From Lachnospiraceae bacterium (GTDB lineage Bacteria; Bacillota; Clostridia; Lachnospirales; Lachnospiraceae), in the NCBI GenBank assembly GCA_017617395.1, contig JAFZWG010000056.1:1-52870 (forward strand): DNA of 52,870 nt, given 5' to 3'. The position numbers and the translations under genes were made by a program. Below are positions 33,575 through 42,218 of the stretch, piece by piece (within the stretch, counting starts at the first letter, position 1; each line of letters starts with the position of its first letter). The notes below the pieces were generated by a model. It did not search any database and was not told the origin of the DNA. It saw only the letters and a program-made list of their open reading frames with translations.

Positions 33575-34762
33575 TTATTTCGCGCGCGCCCCGAAGACGC
33601 GCGGCATTTTCCAAAGTTTGCTTCCCCGGATGAACACCGTCAGCATCAATGCGTAAAATGCAATCAGATAGAACGGAAATGTCCTCATCCCGAGCGCCTG
33701 TCCCAACAGGCCGCAGCACATCTGACCGGCCACAAACGCAAAGCCCGAGACCGCCATCTGCGTTCCGATGATCGCCGGCGAACGCTTCTCGCCGAAGTTC
33801 TCCGGCGCGAGGTAGTTGAAGTTCGGAAACATCGGTCCGTTCCCGATGCCCACGAGCATCAGAGCCCCCACGATCACATAGTTGTTCGGTACCAGCACGA
33901 GAACGGCCAGCGCCGCACCGAGCACCGCGAGGCCGATCTTCACGATCTGCCAGCTGTGCAGCTTTTTGGCGAAGATGCCCGAGAGAAACCGCCCGATGGT
34001 CATTCCGAGGTAGTAGATCATCACGGACGCCGCGGCGAATGAATCGCTCGTGTGCCGGTGCTCCACCAAAAACGTGCTGCTCCAGATGCCGACCGAGGCC
34101 TCGATCGTGACCGAGCACAGAAACAACAGCCACATGATCTTCACGCCCGGAATGCGCGCCGCCTCCCGAAGCGAGAGCGTCTCAAACGCCTCCTCCGACA
34201 CGACCTCGTCGCCGTGCACCTTCCGCCACACCGGCAGCGTCGCGATCAGCAGGATCGCGAGCCCGAGCTGCAGAAACGCGACGATCCGATAGCCGGTCCG
34301 CCAGTTCATTCCGTTTTGAAACACAAGCGTCATGATGAACGGACTCACCGTGACGCCGACGCCGTAAAAGCAGTGAAGAAAACTCATCTGCGAGGCGCTG
34401 TAGTGAAGCGCCACGTAGTTGTTAAGCGCGGTGTCGATCGAGCCCGCGCCGAGCCCGAGCGGGACGGAGAACAGGCACAGGAGGAAGAAATTTCCCGACA
34501 CGCTGTAACCGAACATCGCCAGCGCGGTCAACAGCGTGCACGCCGCCGTGAGCCTGTTCGTTCCGAGTCGTTTGATGAGCCATGTGCTCAAAAGGCTCGA
34601 GACCGTCGTTCCGACGAAGCAGATGGCAGACACCAGCCCGCCGAGTGAAAACGGCAACCCGAATTCCGTGTAGATGGACGGCCACGACGCTCCGAACAGC
34701 GAGTCCGGAAGGCCCAGCCCGATAAATGCCGCATAAATCACGGCGATCAGCAATGTTGCCAT
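33575..34762 (-). CDS. MFS transporter
   Basis: 395 residues, 12 predicted transmembrane helices. N-terminal AFIGLGLPDSLFGASWPSIYTEFGLP and TWLIKRLGTNRL match the sugar/multidrug-like major facilitator layout (FucP/YcaD-type). ALNNYVALHYSASQMSFLHCFYGVG resembles the FucP-type substrate helix. The carried molecule cannot be read from the sequence. It follows the MutS-core pair after 13 bases and may be co-transcribed. Confidence 0.85.
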   Translation of the reverse strand: MATLLIAVIYAAFIGLGLPDSLFGASWPSIYTEFGLPFSLGGLVSAICFVGTTVSSLLSTWLIKRLGTNRLTAACTLLTALAMFGYSVSGNFFLLCLFSVPLGLGAGSIDTALNNYVALHYSASQMSFLHCFYGVGVTVSPFIMTLVFQNGMNWRTGYRIVAFLQLGLAILLIATLPVWRKVHGDEVVSEEAFETLSLREAARIPGVKIMWLLFLCSVTIEASVGIWSSTFLVEHRHTSDSFAAASVMIYYLGMTIGRFLSGIFAKKLHSWQIVKIGLAVLGAALAVLVLVPNNYVIVGALMLVGIGNGPMFPNFNYLAPENFGEKRSPAIIGTQMAVSGFAFVAGQMCCGLLGQALGMRTFPFYLIAFYALMLTVFIRGSKLWKMPRVFGARAK

Positions 34763-34806
34763 AAATCCTCTCGGTATCAGTCGAAAATGAAATTCGTCGC
34801 GTTCGC

Positions 34807-35301
34807 TTACTGGCGGATATCAACCGACGACGGATCGATGTCGTATTCTGCAAGCGGGTAGACATCGACGATCCGGTGATTGTACGCATTGTACATGACG
34901 TAGTACGGCTCGCTCACGTAAGCTTTGTTGTACCGCTTCTCGCTCACCTCGAAGCTCTTGTCGAAATCGAGGTAGTACACATCACAACCGCCCGACTCGC
35001 TATCGTAGCTATGGTATGCGGTATGCTTGCCTCCCAGCGGCCTCATGATGAAATACAGCTGCAGCTCGCCGCCGGCCCTTCTGCGGTACCACATGATTCC
35101 GATCACGATCGGACCGCAGATGAACAGCCCGTACAATAAGCCCTCGACACCCCCCGCATAGGTCGCCAGCACTGCCGAGGCGATAAAGGCTCCCACGATG
35201 AATCGATACGTGCGCGTGTGCCCTTTTTGAACCCCCTTCACAAACGCCTGATCGATCAATGTCTTTTCTTCCATTTCCTCAAGTTCCTTTCTTATTTCCA
35301 C
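34807..35301 (-). CDS. small membrane protein, unknown family
   Basis: 164 residues: short acidic N-terminus, two transmembrane helices (about 34-51 and 53-70), then a soluble beta-rich part (about 72-160) with YDSESGGCDVYYLDFDKSFEV and a C-terminal Tyr/Asp-rich end. No family recognised. It sits between the DUF2809-like and MFS genes. Confidence 0.65.
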   Translation of the reverse strand: MEIRKELEEMEEKTLIDQAFVKGVQKGHTRTYRFIVGAFIASAVLATYAGGVEGLLYGLFICGPIVIGIMWYRRRAGGELQLYFIMRPLGGKHTAYHSYDSESGGCDVYYLDFDKSFEVSEKRYNKAYVSEPYYVMYNAYNHRIVDVYPLAEYDIDPSSVDIRQ

Positions 35302-35328
35302 ACCCCCGGCGCCTTGCGCCGTTCGTAT

Positions 35329-35706
35329 TTATTTTCGTCTTTCGAACATCATGTATTCCGCGATAAAGCACGGCACGACTCCGATCGCGTAGCACGCCAG
35401 ATCGATCGTCGAATATCCTGTCCCCAGGACGATCCGCATCAGCCGGTTCGTAATCCCGAAGCGGTCGCAGAAGCCCCACAGCTGCAGAAACTCCACCGCG
35501 AATGAGAACAGCAGGATCGCCGTCGGCAACAGCCACCACCGGCGAGGCCACTCGGGAAAGGCCGTGCGAAACAGCGTGTACAACAAGATCACGATGAGCA
35601 CGTCGCCCAGGTAGCTGCGCACCCAGCCGTGCGCGTACATTCCGATCAGCACCTCCGCGCCGAACAACACGGCCGAGAGCGCGCCGAACACCAGTCTCTT
35701 TTTCAT
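35329..35706 (-). CDS. DUF2809 family membrane protein
   Basis: 125 residues, three to four hydrophobic segments. RSYLGDVLIVILLYTLFRT, LLFSFAVEFLQLWGF and GTGYSTIDLACYAIG match the DUF2809 pattern. Function unknown. Its start codon is overlapped by the stop of the ceramidase-like gene (ATGA) and by a copy of the GGAAAATG motif. Confidence 0.78.
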   Translation of the reverse strand: MKKRLVFGALSAVLFGAEVLIGMYAHGWVRSYLGDVLIVILLYTLFRTAFPEWPRRWWLLPTAILLFSFAVEFLQLWGFCDRFGITNRLMRIVLGTGYSTIDLACYAIGVVPCFIAEYMMFERRK

Positions 35707-36956
35707 TTTCCGTCTCCCTCACAAATGAACCGGATCAGCCTCGCCGCCTCATCGCGACGGAACGGGTAGACGCGGTCGATGTACACGTAGTAGATCAGCA
35801 TCGACCAGAACACCTCATACCCGCCGTAATCAAACTCCTCTTCCGTCGGAAAATACAGCAGACACCCGTTCGTGTATCCGTTCACATAATAATATTCATC
35901 TTTTTGCCGCGCGGCCTCCAGCGCAAAGCCGACCATAAACTCGTACGGTCCGCCGCACATGGTGACATCGCCGAGCGACCAATACTGCATCTCCACATCC
36001 TCGCTCTGCGAGCGGACGCCCTCCATGTTTAAGCGCTCCACCTTGGCGAGCCAGCCGGTGTCGACGATCCCGCACAGTTCCAGCGCTTCCTTTGCGATGC
36101 GCTGCGCCTCCGATGTCGTCGGAACATCGGAAGTCAGCGTGATGTGTCTTGAAAACATGCGCACCTCGCTGTCACGGTGCATCGCTATTGTGTCGAACAC
36201 CTTCGCAACCGCATCGGTGACCTCGCGGGCCATGTCCGCAAGCGCGGTTTTGCTTCGTATGTATTGCTCTCCCGTCGCATCGACCGGCGTCTCTTCCGAG
36301 CAGAAATACTTCGACGCCGTGCTGCCGGCCGAGCCCTGGATCACCATGACGGGGCAGCCGAACTTCTCGCCCGCAATCTCCCGAAGATCTCCGAACCAGT
36401 CCGGCGAAATCATGTTGTTGTCTCGCTTTAAGACATTGCCGTGCGCGGTCACACGGAGGATCAATAGCTTTGCTCTGCCATCCTTCGCCTCGCATACCCG
36501 GATCACGCCGACGCGGTCATCGGTCGCATCCGAAACCGGACGGCGATTCACACCGATCTTCGCCTCCGCGTTGCACCATCCGACGGTAACCTCCGTCAAG
36601 TCGGCCGCTGCCTGACGTGCGGCCTCGAGAAGCTTTTCGCAGATCATCCCGTAATACGCACTCTCACGGTCCGCATCCGGCGCCGCGTGCGTGTGCGAAA
36701 AGCACAGCATGACCTGCTCGGGCGAAAGCCCTAACGCGTCTCCGAGCATTTTCCGAAGCTTGTCCGAGAGCTCTCTCGTAAAGCCGATGCTGTCGATCGC
36801 AACAAGGCAGCACCGCTCCTCCGCCTCCCACACGGCGACCTGCGCAAACAGCGGCTTGAGCACGCCGGTCGATCGGTTATCCTCCCGGTAAAATCCGACC
36901 AGCTCCATCGGCCGGTCCGGCGTGATATCAACCTGACAAAAACCCAATCGCAACAT
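35703..36956 (-). CDS. ceramidase-like hydrolase
   Basis: 417 residues, shorter than full neutral ceramidases. FCQVDITPDRPMELVGF is the family start and LCFSHTHAAPD (His88, His90) the zinc-binding part; VTAHGNVLKRDNNMISPDWFGDL and VIQGSAGSTASKYF continue the fold. No signal peptide, so probably cytosolic, acting on an amide such as an N-acyl amino alcohol. The C-terminal half (about 290-417) is not recognised. Operon with the DUF2809 gene by a four-base overlap. Confidence 0.82.
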   Translation of the reverse strand: MLRLGFCQVDITPDRPMELVGFYREDNRSTGVLKPLFAQVAVWEAEERCCLVAIDSIGFTRELSDKLRKMLGDALGLSPEQVMLCFSHTHAAPDADRESAYYGMICEKLLEAARQAAADLTEVTVGWCNAEAKIGVNRRPVSDATDDRVGVIRVCEAKDGRAKLLILRVTAHGNVLKRDNNMISPDWFGDLREIAGEKFGCPVMVIQGSAGSTASKYFCSEETPVDATGEQYIRSKTALADMAREVTDAVAKVFDTIAMHRDSEVRMFSRHITLTSDVPTTSEAQRIAKEALELCGIVDTGWLAKVERLNMEGVRSQSEDVEMQYWSLGDVTMCGGPYEFMVGFALEAARQKDEYYYVNGYTNGCLLYFPTEEEFDYGGYEVFWSMLIYYVYIDRVYPFRRDEAARLIRFICEGDGK

Positions 36957-36965
36957 AATTCTCCC

Positions 36966-37436
36966 CTATACCGGGTAACTGATCTCGTCGCCCCACCTTT
37001 TGATCTCGTCGAAAAATCCTTCCACCTGCATCAGCCCGTATGCCCACAAAAACGCTCGGTCCTTCTCGCTGATCTCGTCGAGCGACATCCACAGCACTTC
37101 CTTGAGCGGCGGATCGTCGCCGGTCTCCTCGGGGTCATAGCCCGTGATTGCCTCCTGATCGTCGGGAATGCGCACCTCAAACGAGTACTCCGCCGCACCG
37201 TCCGACTTGTATTGCACCGCGAGCGGCCGCACGATCGTCCCATCCAGACCGCACTCCTCCTTCAGTTCGCGAATGACCGCCTGCTCCGGCGTCTCCCCGG
37301 CCTCAATGCCGCCGCCCGGGACCGTGTAGAACAGTCGTCCGAAATAGAAGACCTTCTCCATCAAAATCTTCCCGTTGCGCGTGACGATTGCCACGCTGCG
37401 GCTGCGGCGATACACGTATTCCTTCTCCTTGTCCAT
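36966..37436 (-). CDS. NUDIX hydrolase
   Basis: 156 residues from the ATG at 37436; a longer frame to 37553 would overlap the TIGR04076-like gene. The nudix box is at residues 42-64: G42, E48, R56-E57, E60-E61 and G63 (GGGIEAGETPEQAVIRELKE). Preceded by AVAIVTRNGKILMEK, the usual strand before the box. It cleaves a nucleoside diphosphate linked to another group; substrate unknown. It lies 14 bases after the upstream stop. Confidence 0.87.
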   Translation of the reverse strand: MDKEKEYVYRRSRSVAIVTRNGKILMEKVFYFGRLFYTVPGGGIEAGETPEQAVIRELKEECGLDGTIVRPLAVQYKSDGAAEYSFEVRIPDDQEAITGYDPEETGDDPPLKEVLWMSLDEISEKDRAFLWAYGLMQVEGFFDEIKRWGDEISYPV

Positions 37437-37450
37437 CGTCTGCACCCCGT

Positions 37451-37816
37451 CTATACTGTCTCGTCCGGATACTCCCAGAATCCGCCCTTGTGGAAGTTCT
37501 CGTTCCCGAGCGGCTTTGCCGTCAGGCGGAACATAACGCATCCGTCCGGGCACACGATCGTCTTCGTGTATTTGCCGTCGCCGCCGAGGTTCTCAAGGTC
37601 ACCGCCGCTGCGGACCGCCTCCATCAAAGGGTATAACATCATCATAGTCTTCGAGCAGATGCCGCAGCCGTCCTGGTTCACCGGGCAGCCGTACGTGCAC
37701 TTGTACGTGTCGCCGATCTCCTCGCCGTTGCGGCAGTACCGCTCGGTGTGGTCGCCGTGCAGAAAGCCCGTGACCTCAACCGTAAACTCGTACGCTTCAT
37801 CGTACCATTTTTTCAT
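37451..37816 (-). CDS. TIGR04076-like Cys-rich protein
   Basis: 121 residues with seven cysteines; starts MKKWYDEAYEFTVEVTGFL and contains KCTYGCPVNQDGCGICSKTMMMLYPLM and IVCPDGCVMFRLTAK. The family has an unknown role and may bind an iron or zinc centre. The gene order suggests co-transcription with the NUDIX gene. Confidence 0.7.
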   Translation of the reverse strand: MKKWYDEAYEFTVEVTGFLHGDHTERYCRNGEEIGDTYKCTYGCPVNQDGCGICSKTMMMLYPLMEAVRSGGDLENLGGDGKYTKTIVCPDGCVMFRLTAKPLGNENFHKGGFWEYPDETV

Positions 37817-37847
37817 GACAATTCCTTTCCGTGATACTGCACAGCTC

Positions 37848-38624
37848 TTACAGAAGGATCATCTCCATCTCGCGGATCTTATCTCCGACATCCTCCGGAC
37901 AATGCGCGTCCGAGGACGTGATGATCCTCACGCCATGCCTTTTGAGTGCCCGAAGCAGATCCGCGCTCATGCCAAGAGTCGCCGTTCCGGCGCACCTTCT
38001 CGCAACGCCGCTGTTCTCGTCGGCGTACATGCCGCTCTTCGCAAGCTCCGCCGCCAGCCGCTCGTAGTAATCGTCGAGCGCAAATGACGGCCGGTGTCCG
38101 AACAGTGTGATTGAATCGGGGTGCCCGATGCCGTCGAACAGCCCCGACTTTGCAAGCAGGATCTCGTCCTCAAAATACTTGCGGAACGCCTCGTCGACGT
38201 CCTCGCCCTCCCACAGCTCCGCCGTGTGGTCGAACGCGAAATCTCCCGCAAAATGCACGCTTCCCAAGAGGAAGTCAAACCCCTTGCCCTGCGTCAGCTC
38301 CGCCGTCATCTTCTCATGCTGCGGAAAATAGCACACCTCCATGCCGAACTTGATCTTAAGCGGATACTTCTGCTGCCGGACAAGCTCGATCAGCGTAAGG
38401 TACTCCTCAAGCTTCCGCACGCCGCCCACGCGCCGGAACCACGCGTCCACAAAATCGCTGTACGCGCGCACGGAATCGTACATCGGCACAAACTCCTCAA
38501 AGCGGAAATTGTGCTCCAACAGGCGGATCTCATCGAGTCCCTCGGCGACCGCCTTGTCCACAAACCTTTGAATCCACTCGAGCGTATACGGACCGCGCTC
38601 GATGTGAATATGACCGTCAATCAT
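37848..38624 (-). CDS. PHP-domain phosphatase (histidinol-phosphatase-like)
   Basis: 258 residues from the ATG at 38624, with GGGGGA eight bases upstream (a longer frame to 38666 has none). PHP motifs: DGHIHIERGP (His5, His7), LLEHNFRFEE, FGMEVCYFPQHE, LLGSVHF, IGHPDS and TSSDAHCPEDVG; these supply the trinuclear metal site. Family members remove phosphate from histidinol phosphate or other small phosphates; no his genes are nearby. Precedes the TIGR04076-like gene by 31 bases. Confidence 0.85.
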   Translation of the reverse strand: MIDGHIHIERGPYTLEWIQRFVDKAVAEGLDEIRLLEHNFRFEEFVPMYDSVRAYSDFVDAWFRRVGGVRKLEEYLTLIELVRQQKYPLKIKFGMEVCYFPQHEKMTAELTQGKGFDFLLGSVHFAGDFAFDHTAELWEGEDVDEAFRKYFEDEILLAKSGLFDGIGHPDSITLFGHRPSFALDDYYERLAAELAKSGMYADENSGVARRCAGTATLGMSADLLRALKRHGVRIITSSDAHCPEDVGDKIREMEMILL

Positions 38625-38662
38625 ATTTCGTCCCCCTTCAATGTCACTTATTATCTCATTCT

Positions 38663-39295
38663 TCACTTTTCATTGTTCCACTGATACCGCGAAAGGTCCA
38701 CAACCCCGTTCACAACCTCGATACCTTCTGCACGGAGAAGCTTCGCCTGCTGCCCGGCACCGCCGAATGCAAACTCCCCGGCAAGCTCTCCCTTTGAATT
38801 CACAACGCGGAAGCACGGTATTCCCGCGGGATCCGGGTTTTTGTGAAGGGCATTGCCGACGGCGCGTGCCATTTTCCGATCGCCCGCGACCTCCGCAATC
38901 TGCGCGTAGGTTGCCACGCGACCGTACGGAATCTTTTTGACCGCCTCGTAGATCCGTTTGGACGGATTGTCGGAGATCAGGTCATAGCTCTCCGCAATCA
39001 TCAGCTTCACGTCCCGGTCCGGGATGCTTCCGTCGAGAATCACCGTGTTCCAGTGGTCCTTGTTCTGGTGATAGCCCGGGATCACGGCAGCGTAGATCTG
39101 CCGCCAGAAGATCGCTTTCTCCGGCGCTACCTTGACATTCAAATTGACATAGCCGTCCTTTTCGTACGTCCACAGAAACGCCTTTTTGTTGCCTTTGCAG
39201 CGCACCAGCTGCCAGTTCGCGTCGTGAAACGGCGCGTCCTGATACGTATCCTCAAACGAAAGACCGTATGCGAGTGCTTCTTCCCGTGTTTTCAT
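38663..39295 (-). CDS. MmcQ/YjbR-MGMT-like fusion protein
   Basis: 210 residues from the ATG at 39295 (GGAGG upstream). Residues 1-110 are an MmcQ/YjbR (DUF419) domain (FEDTYQDAPFHDANWQLVRCK, VNLNVKVAPEKA). Residues 112-208 are an MGMT DNA-binding domain: RIYEAVKKIPYGRVATYAQIAEVAG, RAVGNALHKNP, IPCFRVV, LAGEFAFGG. The active-site Cys161 is kept but the canonical PCHR reads PCFR, so alkyl transfer may be altered. Probably a DNA-alkylation sensor. The last codons overlap the downstream upstream-region of the PHP gene. Confidence 0.83.
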   Translation of the reverse strand: MKTREEALAYGLSFEDTYQDAPFHDANWQLVRCKGNKKAFLWTYEKDGYVNLNVKVAPEKAIFWRQIYAAVIPGYHQNKDHWNTVILDGSIPDRDVKLMIAESYDLISDNPSKRIYEAVKKIPYGRVATYAQIAEVAGDRKMARAVGNALHKNPDPAGIPCFRVVNSKGELAGEFAFGGAGQQAKLLRAEGIEVVNGVVDLSRYQWNNEK

Positions 39296-39362
39296 ACTCC
39301 CTCCGTGTCTTTCCGCACAAGCAGACAACAGGTTTCAACGTGCCTTGGGACAATAGCGTGAA
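39293..39362 (-). pseudogene. possible remnant of a RumA-type methyltransferase C-terminus
   Basis: A short minus-strand frame ends PRHVETCCLLVRKD before a stop. This resembles the C-terminal HVETVVLLxRK of RumA/RlmD-type rRNA methyltransferases. Nothing upstream matches, so it may be a leftover from an insertion. An intact member lies 3 kb away (42211-43677) but differs in DNA, which argues against a recent duplication. Confidence 0.35.
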
Positions 39363-39439
39363 TAAAAATGCCGATATCAACGCTGTTGTCACGACTATCG
39401 ACGTCAAGAATACGCCGTTGAACACAATCAGAAGATCCA

Positions 39440-40036
39440 TTAATCTTCACGTTGTTCAGCTTTGTAAATTCCCCAATCGGCAAACATCTCAGGAATGGAG
39501 AATACGTCTTTTCCTTCTGTATCAATACGTTCTGAACTACCGGGATGCTCCTGCGAAAAGGTATCCCAAGCAGTCACGATATGTTCTCTTTTTGTAATCT
39601 CGTGATCTGCCATGAAATTGATGTATTGCCCGATGTTCCAGCTGAAAATGGTTGTTACATTATATTTACCGAACATTATCTCATCGTTTGATTCATGACA
39701 GCCGAAGCCGAATGAACATAACCCGTCATTTATCATCAAATCGCCGATACGAAGCAGAATCGTCAATGCTTCTTCTTTTGAACAGCCGTCAATATAATAA
39801 ACGTCTTTATGCAGTTTTTCCACGACACCAGGCCGAATCTCCTTTTCATCGTACTGTTTAGAGGGCAACTCAAGTATGAAGAAAAGTGGCTCTTCGTGAA
39901 TGCAAATAAAATGTTCCATTACTGCTTTAATTTTATCTGCTGATATGTTTGCGACGATTTGATTCTCCATCAGCATGTATTCCTCAAAAAGTTTCTCGGG
40001 AAAAGGAACTCTGCATCCGGCTCTGAGCACAAGCAT
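39440..40036 (-). CDS. uncharacterised AT-rich island protein
   Basis: 198 residues from the ATG at 40036, with AAGGAGG nine bases upstream (the TTG at 40045 falls in the site). No family assigned. Soluble, with acidic and aromatic character (FILELPSKQYDEKEI, FGFGCHESNDEIMF, NIGQYINFMADHEI); it looks like proteins found with toxin-immunity loci, but no toxin is visible here. Codon use and base composition are AT-richer than in neighbouring genes, which supports recent acquisition. Confidence 0.7.
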   Translation of the reverse strand: MLVLRAGCRVPFPEKLFEEYMLMENQIVANISADKIKAVMEHFICIHEEPLFFILELPSKQYDEKEIRPGVVEKLHKDVYYIDGCSKEEALTILLRIGDLMINDGLCSFGFGCHESNDEIMFGKYNVTTIFSWNIGQYINFMADHEITKREHIVTAWDTFSQEHPGSSERIDTEGKDVFSIPEMFADWGIYKAEQRED

Positions 40037-40167
40037 TATTCTCAACCTCCTTTTTCATCTATTCTGTAGTCTCGACCCCGGCTCGAGACATCAATGCGAC
40101 TGATTCGACTGTTGTCTGCCAGCGCAACCGAGTTTCATAATACCATATGCTACATCAGGCGTTATGC

Positions 40168-40323
40168 CTATTCAATATGAACGTCGTTCGTTATTGTTTT
40201 TGAATAAGAAAAATCAATGTCACCGTCTATAAGAACAACGTCTCTATACATATTAGGATTAAGAATCTTAATCACCTCAGCCTGAGAAATATAAAAACTA
40301 ATTCCAGGAGCATCACAACTCAT
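40168..40323 (-). CDS. small protein of 51 residues in the AT-rich island
   Basis: Starts MSCDAPGISFYISQ and ends TITNDVHIE; 51 residues. It has protein-like composition but only a weak AAAGGG site 11 bases from the ATG. It may be a truncated gene or a small partner of its neighbour. The rest of 40037-40420 is AT-rich and holds no other frame I can support. Confidence 0.42.
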   Translation of the reverse strand: MSCDAPGISFYISQAEVIKILNPNMYRDVVLIDGDIDFSYSKTITNDVHIE

Positions 40324-40420
40324 AAGATCCAGCCCTTTTCATTTCTCCATTATCTTCATGTCTTATTTTCCTTTCGTCACCAACTGACGTCAACAGGAAT
40401 CAACAAAAACAACCTCCACA

Positions 40421-41011
40421 CTACGTGTTTTGTAGAAAGAGTTTCGTCTTTTCCATTACATCCCGCAAAATACCCAGATCATGAAGGACATCACCTGTCT
40501 CTAAGGAGTGATTCGCTCTATCATATACAAGCATGGGAATCCCCTGTTGATCAGCCAGTTTTGTAACCGTGTCGGTTACACAGTGAGAGTCTTTTGTACC
40601 GATAAATCCAATGGCATTCTGGGGATGAAATGAAAACGTATGCTCCAAAGGTGTATATAACACATGCCTGATCTTTTTGGCATTCAACCCCATTTCTTCT
40701 GCATAGGCTGCAGCGATCGCTGTCCCGATACTCTTGGACAGGAAGACCACTTCATCATATCCGGACCAATCTACCTCAAAAAGGCGCTCCTTCGCCCTTG
40801 CATACAGGATACGAAAGGCTTCTTCCATATCCCCCATATTTCCGGGAATCCGGATTTCGCCGGGATGCATATAAGCCACCTGAATGCATTCCTCATAACC
40901 GGCCTCCCGCAACAGATCCCTGCCATAATAAAGCAGTGGCATATCCAGATGATATCCGATTCCCGGAAAAACAACTGCTATTTTGTTCGTTTTCTGATCT
41001 GCTTGCGCCAT
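40421..41011 (-). CDS. alpha/beta hydrolase
   Basis: 196 residues. FPGIGYHLDMPLLYYG is the oxyanion strand region, LSKSIGTAIAAAYA holds the nucleophile Ser94 (a variant elbow SKSIG for GxSxG), with Asp141 (IGTKDS) and His168 (DRANHSLE) completing a triad. Probably a small cytosolic esterase. It lies in the AT-richer island and its ATG has no strong ribosome binding site. Confidence 0.78.
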   Translation of the reverse strand: MAQADQKTNKIAVVFPGIGYHLDMPLLYYGRDLLREAGYEECIQVAYMHPGEIRIPGNMGDMEEAFRILYARAKERLFEVDWSGYDEVVFLSKSIGTAIAAAYAEEMGLNAKKIRHVLYTPLEHTFSFHPQNAIGFIGTKDSHCVTDTVTKLADQQGIPMLVYDRANHSLETGDVLHDLGILRDVMEKTKLFLQNT

Positions 41012-41096
41012 AATGTTATTCTCCCAAACCTGTCCCTCACCTCATCAGAAGGGATTATTTTTGCATGAAAAACGCTAGAATTCCCGTATATTTTTC

Positions 41097-42218
41097 CTAT
41101 TTTCTCCCGAAAAAGTACTTTCCTTTTCCTTTTCCCTTCATAGGATATATTATCCCCCAATCCAACATCTTTTTAATCAATGCAGATGCCGGAGAAGCCG
41201 TTATGGATAACTCACTCATTACTTCGGTACGTCCAAAAAACTGATCATACCCGAATCGCTCGAACAAAACCTGAATATGCTGTTTTGTTTTATTTCTGAC
41301 ATCGTCAGGAACTTCAATATGCTGTTCTTTTTTTTGAAGATCCTGTTTTGGGCCTTGAATGTCCTGTTTTCGACCCTGAATGTCCTGTTTTTGCATTTTC
41401 CATCGAACATGCAAATAACGATTCTTCAATTCATTAGTCTCGCCAAGCAGGAGATTTCTTAAAAAAAGTTCCAAATACTCCGTTGTTTCTCGGATGCCTT
41501 TTGACAGATCATTATAGTTTGCTCTTACCAGAGAATTTCTAAAATACCACGAATTTGCCGCAAAAATATCATTAGTAACATCAAATCCCATAGATCTAAG
41601 ATACTTAATGAAAAACACTGCTGTTGTTCTGGTATTTCCTTCCCCAAATGCATGTATTTGCCAGAGCCCAGATACAAACCTGGCCAGATGAGGAATGATA
41701 GCTGAAATACTATTCAGTGGATATTCATACTCTTTCTCAATCCTGATATCATAATCCAGCATTTCTCGAAGCTCCAAAGCGTTACCGTAATGAACAGATT
41801 CTCCGTCAAGTACCCACTCCTTCTTGGAAACGTTATAATCTCTTATTTTCCCAGCATGGGAGTAGATTCCTTCAAACAGTCTTCTGTGAATTCCGATATA
41901 CTGAGGCACTGAAAAAGTAAATGCATTTTCTGAAAGGATAGCGGCTATACGAGTGGAAACAATATCCGCTTCTTTCGTCCTGTCTGTGTCCCTCTCTTTT
42001 GATTCCTCATAATAACTCTCTATGAGTCTACCTGCTTCCGAAAGCGTAATCTCGCCCTCAATATTTTGTTTTGCAATATTTTTCAGATAATCAGAAGTAT
42101 CAAGGCCATCGACTGCCTGAAGCCCCATTGCAGTATACCAGGCATATCCCAGTTCACGTTTGGTTGGCTCTGATTGCCTGATATATTCCTCAAAAGGATC
42201 CTTTTTTATATCATCCAT
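41097..42218 (-). CDS. Fic family protein
   Basis: 373 residues from the ATG at 42218 (GTG at 42227 is an alternative), overlapping the RlmCD stop by eight bases. Fic motif HAFGEGNTRTTAVFF (His189 is the catalytic base), preceded by the flap PLNSISAIIPHLARFV. Fic enzymes move AMP or other groups onto proteins. An IEGEITLSEA segment near residue 54 recalls the IEGN.LT stretch of class II Fic proteins, but the inhibitory Ser/ThrxxxGlu/Gly pattern is not clear. After the Fic fold come 7-residue KQDIQGx repeats and a winged-helix-like end. AT-rich coding. Confidence 0.88.
   Translation of the reverse strand: MDDIKKDPFEEYIRQSEPTKRELGYAWYTAMGLQAVDGLDTSDYLKNIAKQNIEGEITLSEAGRLIESYYEESKERDTDRTKEADIVSTRIAAILSENAFTFSVPQYIGIHRRLFEGIYSHAGKIRDYNVSKKEWVLDGESVHYGNALELREMLDYDIRIEKEYEYPLNSISAIIPHLARFVSGLWQIHAFGEGNTRTTAVFFIKYLRSMGFDVTNDIFAANSWYFRNSLVRANYNDLSKGIRETTEYLELFLRNLLLGETNELKNRYLHVRWKMQKQDIQGRKQDIQGPKQDLQKKEQHIEVPDDVRNKTKQHIQVLFERFGYDQFFGRTEVMSELSITASPASALIKKMLDWGIIYPMKGKGKGKYFFGRK
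41330..41400. repeat. 21-bp heptad repeats in the Fic gene
   Basis: The gene has three copies of a seven-codon unit (KQDIQGR, KQDIQGP, KQDLQKK) and a diverged fourth (EQHIEVP). The unit keeps the frame if copies change, and probably forms an amphipathic helical linker before the winged-helix end. Confidence 0.8.
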
